Positions 26,476-34,029 of a DNA stretch of 64,000 nt are shown here, piece by piece (position 1 is the first letter of the stretch; each line of letters starts with the position of its first letter). Made by a program: the position numbers and the translations under genes. Origin of the DNA: Vulgatibacter incomptus (GTDB lineage: Bacteria > Myxococcota > Myxococcia > Myxococcales > Vulgatibacteraceae); assembly GCF_001263175.1 (NCBI RefSeq), contig NZ_CP012332.1, positions 862,001 through 926,000 on the forward strand, given 5' to 3'. The notes beneath the pieces are model-generated. The model saw only the letters and a list, made by a program, of their open reading frames with translations, was not told the DNA's origin and made no database searches.

Positions 26476-27353
26476 TCTCGATCGCCTATCCCTTCCGGCG
26501 CGCCGTCGGCGCGATGCGGACTGCTCCCTTCACCCACTTGGTGGCGGCGGCCAGCATCGCGGTGGCCCTGATCCTGGCGACCGTCGGAGGCTTCGCGGCG
26601 TTCCAGGCCCGGGCGCTCCTCGACGCGTGGGGACTTCGCGGCGAGGTCACGGTCTACCTCTCGCCCGATGTCGGCGTAGCGCAGGGGGAGAAGCTCACCG
26701 GGCAGATCGCCGAGCTCTCCGGCGGTAGCGCGCGCTTCGTCTCCGCCGAGGAGGCCCTCGGGAAGCTCGCAGGCACCCTCGGCGAGAAGGGCCAGGCGCT
26801 CCTCTCGCTTCCGGTGAATCCGCTGCCCCCTTCGGTCGAGGTCGTTCCCGCCGCCCGCGACGCGGCCTCCCTCGCGGCGCTGGCCCGGCAGCTCGAGCCG
26901 CTGGATGGCGTGCAGGAGGTGGACGTCGGCGCCGAGTGGACCGAGCGGATCGCGGCCTTCGCCAGCGCGGTCGAGATCGCGGGCCTGTTGCTGCTCCCCA
27001 TCCTCCTCGTGGGCGCCGGCGTGCTTGCGGGCAGCGTGGTTCGACTGGCCGTGCACGAGCGCCGACGGGAGATCGAGATCCTCCGGCTGGTGGGCGCCAC
27101 CGACGGCTTCGTCCGCGCTCCCTTCCTCGCGGAGGGGCTCCTCGCGGGGCTCTTCGGCGGCCTCCTGGCGGCGCTGGGCCTCTGGATCCTCGCGGGCCAG
27201 GCGGGCGCGCGACTCGCGGAGGTCATCACGCTCCCGATCGAGCTCGATCCGCTGGCCCTCGCGAGCCCGGTGCGCCTCGCGGCCGTGATCGGCGCCGGCG
27301 CGCTGCTGGGCTTCGTCTCCACCCTGCTCTCGGTCGAGAGACACCTCCGGTGA
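26472..27353 (+). CDS. ftsX: Cell division protein FtsX
   Basis: 293 residues from TTG 26472, which overlaps the ftsE stop. Four membrane helices are predicted: one near the N-terminus (about residues 25-45), then three after residue 165 (for example IAGLLLLPILLVGAGVLAGSVV and LLAALGLWILAG). The periplasmic loop between helices 1 and 2 (residues 50-160) is the part that binds the murein hydrolase activator. The cytoplasmic loop HERRREIEILRLVGATDGFVRAPFLAEG is the FtsX/MacB-type signature. An ABC permease partner of FtsE. The envC-like gene overlaps its stop codon. Confidence 0.92.
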   Translation: MISIAYPFRRAVGAMRTAPFTHLVAAASIAVALILATVGGFAAFQARALLDAWGLRGEVTVYLSPDVGVAQGEKLTGQIAELSGGSARFVSAEEALGKLAGTLGEKGQALLSLPVNPLPPSVEVVPAARDAASLAALARQLEPLDGVQEVDVGAEWTERIAAFASAVEIAGLLLLPILLVGAGVLAGSVVRLAVHERRREIEILRLVGATDGFVRAPFLAEGLLAGLFGGLLAALGLWILAGQAGARLAEVITLPIELDPLALASPVRLAAVIGAGALLGFVSTLLSVERHLR

Positions 27354-28513
27354 ACGCTCCGCGTACCGACGAGGCGCGGCTCTCCGGCAGGGTGCTCGGA
27401 TGGGCCCTCGTTGCGGGGGCGCTCGGGCTCCTGGCCGTCGAGGCGCTCCCAGCGCGGGCGGCGGACAAGGACGTCGAGGCGCAGCTCGCCGAGACCCGGG
27501 CCGCGATCCAGCGGATCCTCCGGGACGAGAGCGACGTCGCCGCCGAGACGGAGAAGGCGGACGAGGCGCTGCGACAGGCCCGGGCGGCCGCGAGCGCGGC
27601 GGCTGTGGAGGCCAAGGCGGCGAACGACGCCGTGAAGGCCGCGGAGGCGATCGAGCTCCACGCCCAGGAGGACCTGGCGACGCGGCAGGCCGCCCTCGGG
27701 CCGAGGCTGCTGGCTCGCTACAAGTTGCTCCGCAGCGGTGGCGGCGCGGCCTTGCTCCTCGCGGACTCGCCGGCGGATCTCCTCCGCCGGGCACGCGCCT
27801 TCGATCGGATCCTGGAGGCGGACCTCGAAGGGATCGAGGGGGCGAGGGTGGCCGCGCAGGTCCTCGCCGGCGCCCGATCCTCCCGAGAGATGGCCAAGGC
27901 CAGGGCCGCCGAGCGCCTTGCCCAGGCCGAGGCGAGCCTCCAGGCCGCCCAGGGCGTCGCCGACTCACGCGAGGAGCTGCTCGCTTCCCTCCGCGGCGAG
28001 AGACGCCTCCACGAGCGGACCCTCGCGGCGCTCCATCAGGCCCAGGAGCGCCTCGCGGAGAAGGTGGAGAAGCTCGCCCGGGAGCGGGCCGCTGCGTCCA
28101 CCGGCTTCGGCGCCCTGCGTGGCTCGCTGCACATGCCGGTGGAGGGCGCCGTCATCGAGGTGCTCTTCGGCCGGACGGTGAACGCGAAGTTCAACACCGT
28201 GACCCTTCAGAACGGACTCGACCTCCGGGCGCCCCAAGGCGCCGACGTGACCGCCGTCGCGCCCGGCAAGGTCGTCTTCGCCGACTGGTTCCGCGGCTAC
28301 GGCAACCTCGTCATCCTCGACCACGGCGACGGCTTCCACTCCCTGTACGGCCACCTCGACCGCTTCGACGTCTCGGTGGGCGAGCAGGTCGAGGCCGGCC
28401 GTCGCCTCGGCTTCGTTGGCGACAGCGGCTCCCTCAAGGGCGCCTACCTCTACTTCGAGCTCCGCGAGTCCGGCCGGCCCGTCGACCCCCTGCCCTGGGT
28501 CCGCAAGCGGTAG
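27350..28513 (+). CDS. envC: EnvC-like murein hydrolase activator (coiled coil + LytM/M23 domain)
   Basis: 387 residues from GTG 27350, overlapping the ftsX stop (GTGA). A signal peptide ends near LPARAAD. Residues 35-245 form a long coiled coil (DVEAQLAETRAAIQRILRDE...), the FtsX-binding part in E. coli EnvC. Residues about 260-387 are an M23/LytM domain (GYGNLVILDHGDGFHSLYGHL). Two zinc-site residues of active M23 peptidases are missing: the first His is replaced in NGLDLRAPQG and the HxH pair reads YLYFE. The domain is therefore probably not a peptidase but an activator of amidases, as in EnvC and NlpD. The ftsE-ftsX-envC chain is translationally coupled. Confidence 0.87.
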   Translation: MNAPRTDEARLSGRVLGWALVAGALGLLAVEALPARAADKDVEAQLAETRAAIQRILRDESDVAAETEKADEALRQARAAASAAAVEAKAANDAVKAAEAIELHAQEDLATRQAALGPRLLARYKLLRSGGGAALLLADSPADLLRRARAFDRILEADLEGIEGARVAAQVLAGARSSREMAKARAAERLAQAEASLQAAQGVADSREELLASLRGERRLHERTLAALHQAQERLAEKVEKLARERAAASTGFGALRGSLHMPVEGAVIEVLFGRTVNAKFNTVTLQNGLDLRAPQGADVTAVAPGKVVFADWFRGYGNLVILDHGDGFHSLYGHLDRFDVSVGEQVEAGRRLGFVGDSGSLKGAYLYFELRESGRPVDPLPWVRKR

Positions 28514-28553
28514 GTTCCACGCGTCAAAGCCGAGGGGATGTCCGGTTTCTCTG

Positions 28554-28577
28554 AGGCCTGCGCGTTACTGCAGGCCT
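28554..28577. promoter_or_regulatory. Inverted repeat after the ftsEX-envC genes
   Basis: AGGCCTGC / GCAGGCCT, eight-base perfect arms with an eight-base loop, 40 bases past the envC-like stop. No T-tract follows; it marks the left border of the alpha/beta hydrolase segment and might be a weak terminator. Confidence 0.25.
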
Positions 28578-28657
28578 GCAGAGTCCGTGGCACGGCGCTG
28601 CATGCGTCGCCATTTTCCGAACGTCGCTACGCAGTCTGCGAGCGGAAGGAGGACGCG

Positions 28658-29524
28658 ATGACGGTCACTGCCTACCGCACTGTCGATGTCGACGGTCTCG
28701 ACGTCTTCTATCGCGAGGCCGGCAGACCCGATTCGCCGACGCTGCTCCTTCTGCACGGCTTCCCGACCTCGAGTCACATGTTCCGCGAGCTGATCCCGCT
28801 GCTCTCGGATCGCTTCCACATCGTCGCGCCCGACCTTCCGGGCTTTGGCCAGACAGCGCTGCCGTCGCGCGATCACTTTTCCTACGCCTTCGACAATCTC
28901 GCGAAGGTGATCCGCCGCTTCACCGAGGTCGTCGGTCTCGGCCGCTTTGCCATGTACATCTTCGACTACGGCGCGCCGGTCGGTCTGCGTGTCGCACTCG
29001 CGCAACCGGAGCGAATCTCCGCGATCATTTCGCAGAACGGCAACGCCTACGAGGAAGGGCTCAGCGAAGGGTGGGCCCCTTTCCAGCGATACTGGCGTGA
29101 GCCGACACCTGCGCACCGCGAAGCGCTGCGCGATCTGCTGACACCTAAATCAGTCCGCTGGCAATACACACACGGCGTGTCCGATCCCTCGCTCGTATCG
29201 CCGGATGGCAGCGCTCTCGACTCCTATTACCTGGCCCGTCCGGGCGCTGACGAGGCCCAGCTCGATCTGTTCCTCGACTATGCGAGCAACGTCGCGCTCT
29301 ATCCGGAGATCCAGGCCTATTTGCGAAAGGAGCGCCCACCCCTCCTGGCGGTGTGGGGGCGCAACGACCCCTTCTTCCTGCCTGCCGGGGCCGAGGCCTA
29401 CAAGCGCGACCTCCCGAGCGCTGAGGTCCGCTTCTTCGATACCGGCCATTTTGCGCTCGAGACCCACGCCGGCCCGATCGCCGACGCGATCGGGCGGTTC
29501 ATGGCCCGGTGTGTCGCGCCCTGA
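28658..29524 (+). CDS. Alpha/beta-fold hydrolase (haloalkane dehalogenase/epoxide hydrolase-like)
   Basis: 288 residues from ATG 28658 with GGAAGGAGG upstream. Alpha/beta-hydrolase landmarks: oxyanion loop LLHGFPTSSHMF (residues 31-42), DLPGFGQTALP, a nucleophile elbow FDYGAPVG with Asp103 rather than Ser at the nucleophile position, an acidic residue in WGRNDPFFLP and the catalytic His in DTGHFALE. An Asp nucleophile is seen in haloalkane dehalogenases and epoxide hydrolases. Substrate cannot be told. Base use is less GC-extreme than in its neighbours (for example TTTGCC, CATTTTGCG, AAATCA), and it interrupts the common envC-ctpA order, which suggests acquisition by transfer. Confidence 0.85.
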   Translation: MTVTAYRTVDVDGLDVFYREAGRPDSPTLLLLHGFPTSSHMFRELIPLLSDRFHIVAPDLPGFGQTALPSRDHFSYAFDNLAKVIRRFTEVVGLGRFAMYIFDYGAPVGLRVALAQPERISAIISQNGNAYEEGLSEGWAPFQRYWREPTPAHREALRDLLTPKSVRWQYTHGVSDPSLVSPDGSALDSYYLARPGADEAQLDLFLDYASNVALYPEIQAYLRKERPPLLAVWGRNDPFFLPAGAEAYKRDLPSAEVRFFDTGHFALETHAGPIADAIGRFMARCVAP

Positions 29525-29643
29525 AGGCCGCGCCGTCGGAACTCGCAGGATGGATGGACTGGCGTGGCACGCTCGGCTGCCTGCTGTGTTGACCCCCCGA
29601 CATGGTGCTAGCCTCGGACGATCCCCTCACGAGGTCATCCAAG

Positions 29644-30942
29644 GTGCGCCATCGTCGAATCCCCCTCCTGGTACTGGTAGCCGTGACCGCGTTCGGCGCG
29701 GGAGGGCTGTTCAGCGCTACCGTTCGGACCGCTTGGGCGGCGGACTACGGCAAGCTCGACGTCTTCGCGAAGGTGCTGGCCTACGTGGAGAACCACTACG
29801 TCGACGAGGTGGATGGGAAGAAGCTGGTGTACGGCGCGGTGAAGGGAATGCTCGCCACCCTCGATCCGCACTCGACGTTCCTGCCGCCGGACGAGCTCCG
29901 GGAGATGCGCAACGACACGGCGGGCGAGTTCGGCGGCCTCGGGGTCGAGATCAGCGCAGGCGAGGACGCGCTCTTGGTTGTCTCGCCCCTGGACGACTCG
30001 CCGGCCTCCCGCGCGGGGATCCTCCCGGGAGACCGAATCCTCGCGATCGACGGAGAGCGCACGAAGGGCATGACGGTGTTGGCCGCCGTGAAGCGGATGC
30101 GCGGGGAGATCGGCACGAAGGTGGCGATCGAGCTCTCGCGCGACGGATTCAAGGAGCCCAGGACGCTGACGTTGCAGCGCGATCTCGTCCGCGTGGAGAG
30201 CGTGGTGTCGAAGCTCTACCCGGGCGGATACGGCTACGTGCGGATCAAGAGCTTCCAGGATCGGACCGACGTCGCGCTGCTCCGCGCGCTCCTCGAACTG
30301 CGAAAGCAGAACGGCGGGGCCGATCTGCAGGGCCTGGTCCTCGACCTTCGCAACAACCCGGGCGGTCTCCTGGACCAGGCGGTCCGTGTGGCGGATCGCT
30401 TCCTCCCGAGCGGCGTGATCGTCTCTACGGAGGGGCGGGGCGGGACGCTCCTGGCCACCGAGCGGGCCCACTCCGCTGGCACCGAGGCGAACTACCCGAT
30501 GATCGTGCTGGTGAACGGCGGCTCCGCGTCGGCGAGCGAGGTGGTCGCGGGCGCGCTCCAGGACCACGCGCGGGCGGTGATCATGGGCTCGACCACGTTC
30601 GGGAAGGGCAGCGTGCAGTCGGTGATCGACCTCGACGACGGCTCCGGCCTGAAGCTCACGATCGCCCGCTACTACACGCCGAACCATCGCTCCATCCAGG
30701 GCAAGGGGATCGTGCCCGACGTGGTCGTGGCCGGGGAGGAGCCGCCGCCCGTGCTGCAGAAGGATCCCAAGGAGAAGGACCTCCCGGGCGCGCTGCCGCC
30801 GCTGGATCACAAGGGCGTTCCGCCGAACGTCGCCCTCGGCGATGCACAGCTCCGCACGGCGCTCGAGACCCTCCACACCTGGGAGATCTTCCAGGCCCGC
30901 GCCGGTCGGTCCGCGGCGACGGCGGCGAACGACCTCGACTGA
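29644..30942 (+). CDS. ctpA: C-terminal processing peptidase (S41 family, CtpA)
   Basis: 432 residues from GTG 29644, which has GAGG eight bases upstream; an ATG at 29602 would add 14 residues but has no ribosome site. A signal sequence (RIPLLVLVAVTAFGAGGLF) places it in the periplasm. Order: N-terminal cap with MLATLDPHSTFLPPDE, PDZ domain (residues 80-165, GGLGVEISAGEDALLV), then the S41 core with LVLDLRNNPGGLLDQAV. The catalytic Ser lies in NGGSASASEVVAGALQ and the Lys in STTFGKGSVQSV. Tail proteases of this group trim or degrade envelope proteins, including peptidoglycan hydrolases. In many proteobacteria ctp directly follows envC, so functional linkage with ftsEX-envC is likely. Confidence 0.93.
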   Translation: MRHRRIPLLVLVAVTAFGAGGLFSATVRTAWAADYGKLDVFAKVLAYVENHYVDEVDGKKLVYGAVKGMLATLDPHSTFLPPDELREMRNDTAGEFGGLGVEISAGEDALLVVSPLDDSPASRAGILPGDRILAIDGERTKGMTVLAAVKRMRGEIGTKVAIELSRDGFKEPRTLTLQRDLVRVESVVSKLYPGGYGYVRIKSFQDRTDVALLRALLELRKQNGGADLQGLVLDLRNNPGGLLDQAVRVADRFLPSGVIVSTEGRGGTLLATERAHSAGTEANYPMIVLVNGGSASASEVVAGALQDHARAVIMGSTTFGKGSVQSVIDLDDGSGLKLTIARYYTPNHRSIQGKGIVPDVVVAGEEPPPVLQKDPKEKDLPGALPPLDHKGVPPNVALGDAQLRTALETLHTWEIFQARAGRSAATAANDLD

Positions 30943-31076
30943 AGCGCCACAGGGCGCGCTCGGGGCGATGGCGCTCGGTTGCTCCTGCGGTGCAGCCGCC
31001 GAACGCCCGGCGTGTCGGCCGTGCTAGCGTGCGGCCTCACGCCCGCCAAACCGGCTCGCGCCGAACGGAGCTCTCC

Positions 31077-32399
31077 TTGCGTCGTCTGAACGCGGCGGAA
31101 TCGCAGACCTGGATGGCCGTCGCCGTTTTCGCGTTCGCGCTCGCGGTGCGGCTCTGGTTCGGGCTCGTGGTGCATCGGCCCGCCGATTTCGTGTCGTCGG
31201 ACATGGGGGTCTACGACCTGCGCGCCTCGCATCTCCTGACCGGAGAGCTGGGACCCTGGGACAGCTTCACGCCGGTGGGCTATCCGGCGCTTCTGGCGTT
31301 GCTCTATGCCGTCTCGGGAAAGAGTCTCTCCTTCGTAGCCGTGGTCCAGGCAGTGCTTGGCGCCGGAATCGCCGCGATCTCTCACCTCCTGGCATACCGG
31401 ATCACCCGGTCCGGACTGCTCGCGCTGGCGGCCTCGGTGCTGGTCGCCGCCCACCTGCCGCTGGTGCTCTACGGCGGGCTGCTCCTCTCCGAGGTGGCCT
31501 TCGGCTTCGGCGTGATCCTCGGCACCTGGCTCCTCCTCCGAGCGGCGGACGAGCCGACGTGGCGGAGGGCGGTCCCCGCCGGCCTCGCGCTCGGGGCGGC
31601 TGCGGTGGTGCGGCCCAACCTGCTGCTCTTCTTCCCGCTCGTGCCGCTGTGGGCGTGGGCCGCGCTGCGTGGCGCGAGGACCGCGTCACCGGGCGAAGGC
31701 GTTTCGCAATCCGGCGGATGGATCCGTGTCTCTGCCTGGATCTTCGCGGGAGCGCTGCCCTTCCTCCTCGCGGCAGGGATCCACAATTCCCGCCTCCTGG
31801 GGAAGCCGGCCGGCCTCGGCTCCAACGGCGGCCTCAACTTCTTCCTCGCCCACGCAAAGGTGAGAGGCGCGGAGTACCGGGAGGGAACCTTCACCCACAG
31901 GATTTTCCCGATCCCGAACGTCGTGCGGCACCACGAGGTCTACCGCTCGCCCGTGCCGCTCTACGACGAGGCCCACTTCTACCGGGAGGGCGTTCGGGTC
32001 CTGGCGTCGGAGCCGTCCCGGCTGCTCGCGGCGATCGACAACGTGGTGGAGGGCCTGGGCCTCGGGAAGCAGGGCTTCTGGCCCGGCTGGCCCGGCCGCG
32101 AGACGCTGCTGCAGGTCTACGCCAAGGTCTTCTTCGCCCTCGGGATCCTGCCCGCCGCGGCTTGGCTCCTCGTCCTTCGCCGGCGGATCTTCGAGGAGGA
32201 GAACGCGCCGATCCTCCTCTTCGCGGCGCTGCTCACCAGCGCGCTCCTGACCCTCTACTTCTTCCTCGGAGACCCGCGGATGCGGGTGCCCTTCGATCCG
32301 CTGCTGATCGTGCTCTCCGTCGCGGCCATCGATCGGGCCGCGGCGGCGCTCGCGAGTCGAAAGACGGCTATCGCCCCGACACCCGAAGCGACGAGGTGA
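31077..32399 (+). CDS. GT39-like membrane glycosyltransferase
   Basis: 440 residues with about ten membrane helices. From TTG 31077 (CGGAG upstream). The first periplasmic loop has SDMGVYDLRASHLLTGEL and GYPALLALLYAVSG, the pattern of ArnT/PMT-type (GT39/GT-C) enzymes, which transfer sugars from polyprenyl-phosphate donors to lipids or proteins outside the inner membrane. The acidic residue of the loop (SDMG) is at the catalytic position. The loops after residue 235 (NSRLLGKPAGLGSNGG) are family-like. Acceptor and sugar are unknown. Its last 32 bases overlap the 3' end of the converging Hsp70 gene. Confidence 0.75.
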   Translation: MRRLNAAESQTWMAVAVFAFALAVRLWFGLVVHRPADFVSSDMGVYDLRASHLLTGELGPWDSFTPVGYPALLALLYAVSGKSLSFVAVVQAVLGAGIAAISHLLAYRITRSGLLALAASVLVAAHLPLVLYGGLLLSEVAFGFGVILGTWLLLRAADEPTWRRAVPAGLALGAAAVVRPNLLLFFPLVPLWAWAALRGARTASPGEGVSQSGGWIRVSAWIFAGALPFLLAAGIHNSRLLGKPAGLGSNGGLNFFLAHAKVRGAEYREGTFTHRIFPIPNVVRHHEVYRSPVPLYDEAHFYREGVRVLASEPSRLLAAIDNVVEGLGLGKQGFWPGWPGRETLLQVYAKVFFALGILPAAAWLLVLRRRIFEEENAPILLFAALLTSALLTLYFFLGDPRMRVPFDPLLIVLSVAAIDRAAAALASRKTAIAPTPEATR

Positions 32400-33891
32400 T
32401 CTCCCGCCCCGTGACGACGTCACGGGCGCTGGCGCGGAGGATGCCCTCGATCCCGACGTCGAAGGTGATCTCCACCCGCGCCGAGCCGGCGGCGCCGGGC
32501 TGGATGCCGCCGAAGGTGAACTCGCCGAGGAGCTCGTTGTCGGCCACCCGCTCGGCGTCTCCCTGGAAGAGGCGGACCATCACCTCGGTCTGCCCGGCGA
32601 AGCTGGTGGTCACGGGGAGGACCTTGGCGTTCGGGATCGCCGCGTTCCGCGGGAAGATCACGTGCATCGCGCCCCCGGCCCTCTCCAGGCCGATGGCCAT
32701 CGGGATCACGTCGAGGAGCTGGAGCTTGAGGTCGGTGTCGTCCTCCAGCGAGTGGGCGTAGAGCGCCGCGCCGATGGCGACGGCCTCGTCGGGATGGACG
32801 CCCTTGGACGGCGCCTTGCCGAAGTAACGGCTGAGGCGGTCGACGATGAGCGGCATCCGGGTCTGGCCGCCCACCAGCAGGATCTCGTCGATGTCGCGCA
32901 CCGAGAGCCCCGCGTCGATCATCACCCGCGCCACGGTCTGGAGCGTCCGGTCGAGGAGGTCCGCGGTCAGCTCCTCGAGGAGCCGCCGATCGAAGGACAT
33001 CTCGATGTTGAGCGGCTTCCCGTGGGGCGTCATCGCGATGAACGGGATGTTGAACGGCGCGTCATTCCTGGTGGACAGATCGATCTTCGTCCGCTCGGCG
33101 AGGTCCTTGATCCGCTGCATTGCCACCGGATCGGTGGAGAGATCGATGCCGTGGCGGTCGTAGAACTCGTTGATGACGTGGGAGATCATCGCCTGGTCGA
33201 AGTCCAGGCCGCCCAGGAAGACGTCGCCGCCGGTGGCCTTCACCTCGTAGACCCGGTCGCGGATCTCGATGATCGAGACGTCGAAGGTGCCCCCGCCGAG
33301 GTCGTAGATGAGCACCCGCTCCTGGAGCTTCTTTCCCACGCCGTAGGCGAGGGCGGCGGCGGTGGGCTCGTTGATGATCCGCACCACCTCCAGGCCGATG
33401 AGCTCGCCGGCCTCCTTCACCGCCTGTCGCTGACTGTCGGTGAAGTAGGCCGGGACGGTGACGACCGCCCGTTCGACCGGCATCTGGACGTAGTCCTGGG
33501 CGACGCCGCGGATCTTGCCCAGGATCTTCGCGGCGATCTCGCTCATCCGGAAGGAGCGGGCCGCCACGTCGATCTCGACCTCGCCGCCGGCCTCGTGGAT
33601 CCCGTAGGCCACCTGGCGGCCCATCTGCGAGACCACGTCGGAGCGGTAGGTCCGACCGATCAGGCGCTTGGACGCATAGATCGTGTTGCGCGGGTTGAGC
33701 TGCCACTGGCGTTTGGCCTCGTGGCCGACGAGCTCGTTGCCCTTGTCGTCGACGGCGAAGATCGAGGGGATGGAGAAGTCTCCTCCCTTGTAGGGGATGA
33801 GCTTCACTTTGCCGTTGGGCTCCACCATCGCTGCGCTGGAGTTCGTGGTGCCCAGGTCGATGCCGATGATCGGCGCGCGGTTCGTTCGCAT
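32368..33891 (-). CDS. Hsp70-family chaperone, short form
   Basis: 507 residues from ATG 33891, against about 640 for DnaK. The ATPase domain is intact: PIIGIDLGTTNSSAAMVE, VVTVPAYFTDSQRQAVKEAG, IINEPTAAALAYG, LIYDLGGGTFDVSIIEI and DIDEILLVGGQTRMPLI. The substrate-binding beta-sandwich follows (residues 385-505, LDVIPMAIGLERAGGAMHVI). The helical lid is missing; the protein ends REITSSLRVSGR. Short Hsp70s of this kind are abundant in Myxococcota and thought to act on specific partners, without being the main DnaK. No dnaJ or grpE lies nearby. It is transcribed away from prkA, with 138 bases between the starts. Confidence 0.9.
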   Translation of the reverse strand: MRTNRAPIIGIDLGTTNSSAAMVEPNGKVKLIPYKGGDFSIPSIFAVDDKGNELVGHEAKRQWQLNPRNTIYASKRLIGRTYRSDVVSQMGRQVAYGIHEAGGEVEIDVAARSFRMSEIAAKILGKIRGVAQDYVQMPVERAVVTVPAYFTDSQRQAVKEAGELIGLEVVRIINEPTAAALAYGVGKKLQERVLIYDLGGGTFDVSIIEIRDRVYEVKATGGDVFLGGLDFDQAMISHVINEFYDRHGIDLSTDPVAMQRIKDLAERTKIDLSTRNDAPFNIPFIAMTPHGKPLNIEMSFDRRLLEELTADLLDRTLQTVARVMIDAGLSVRDIDEILLVGGQTRMPLIVDRLSRYFGKAPSKGVHPDEAVAIGAALYAHSLEDDTDLKLQLLDVIPMAIGLERAGGAMHVIFPRNAAIPNAKVLPVTTSFAGQTEVMVRLFQGDAERVADNELLGEFTFGGIQPGAAGSARVEITFDVGIEGILRASARDVVTGREITSSLRVSGR

Positions 33892-34029
33892 TGAGGCCGC
33901 CGATATTAGCGGACGCCAGCCACACGTAAAGAAAGAGCCGGCAGGCGGCCGTGCCGTCGGGCCTCGACCCGGGAATGGTGGGCGCTGGCGAGCGCGTTGC
34001 CGCGAAGGAGACGAACAACGGGAGACTCC

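Noticed and set aside
27350-28513. Active M23 endopeptidase
   Set aside because: Two zinc-binding positions are replaced (NGLDL and YLYFE), and the genomic position next to ftsEX fits an EnvC-type activator.
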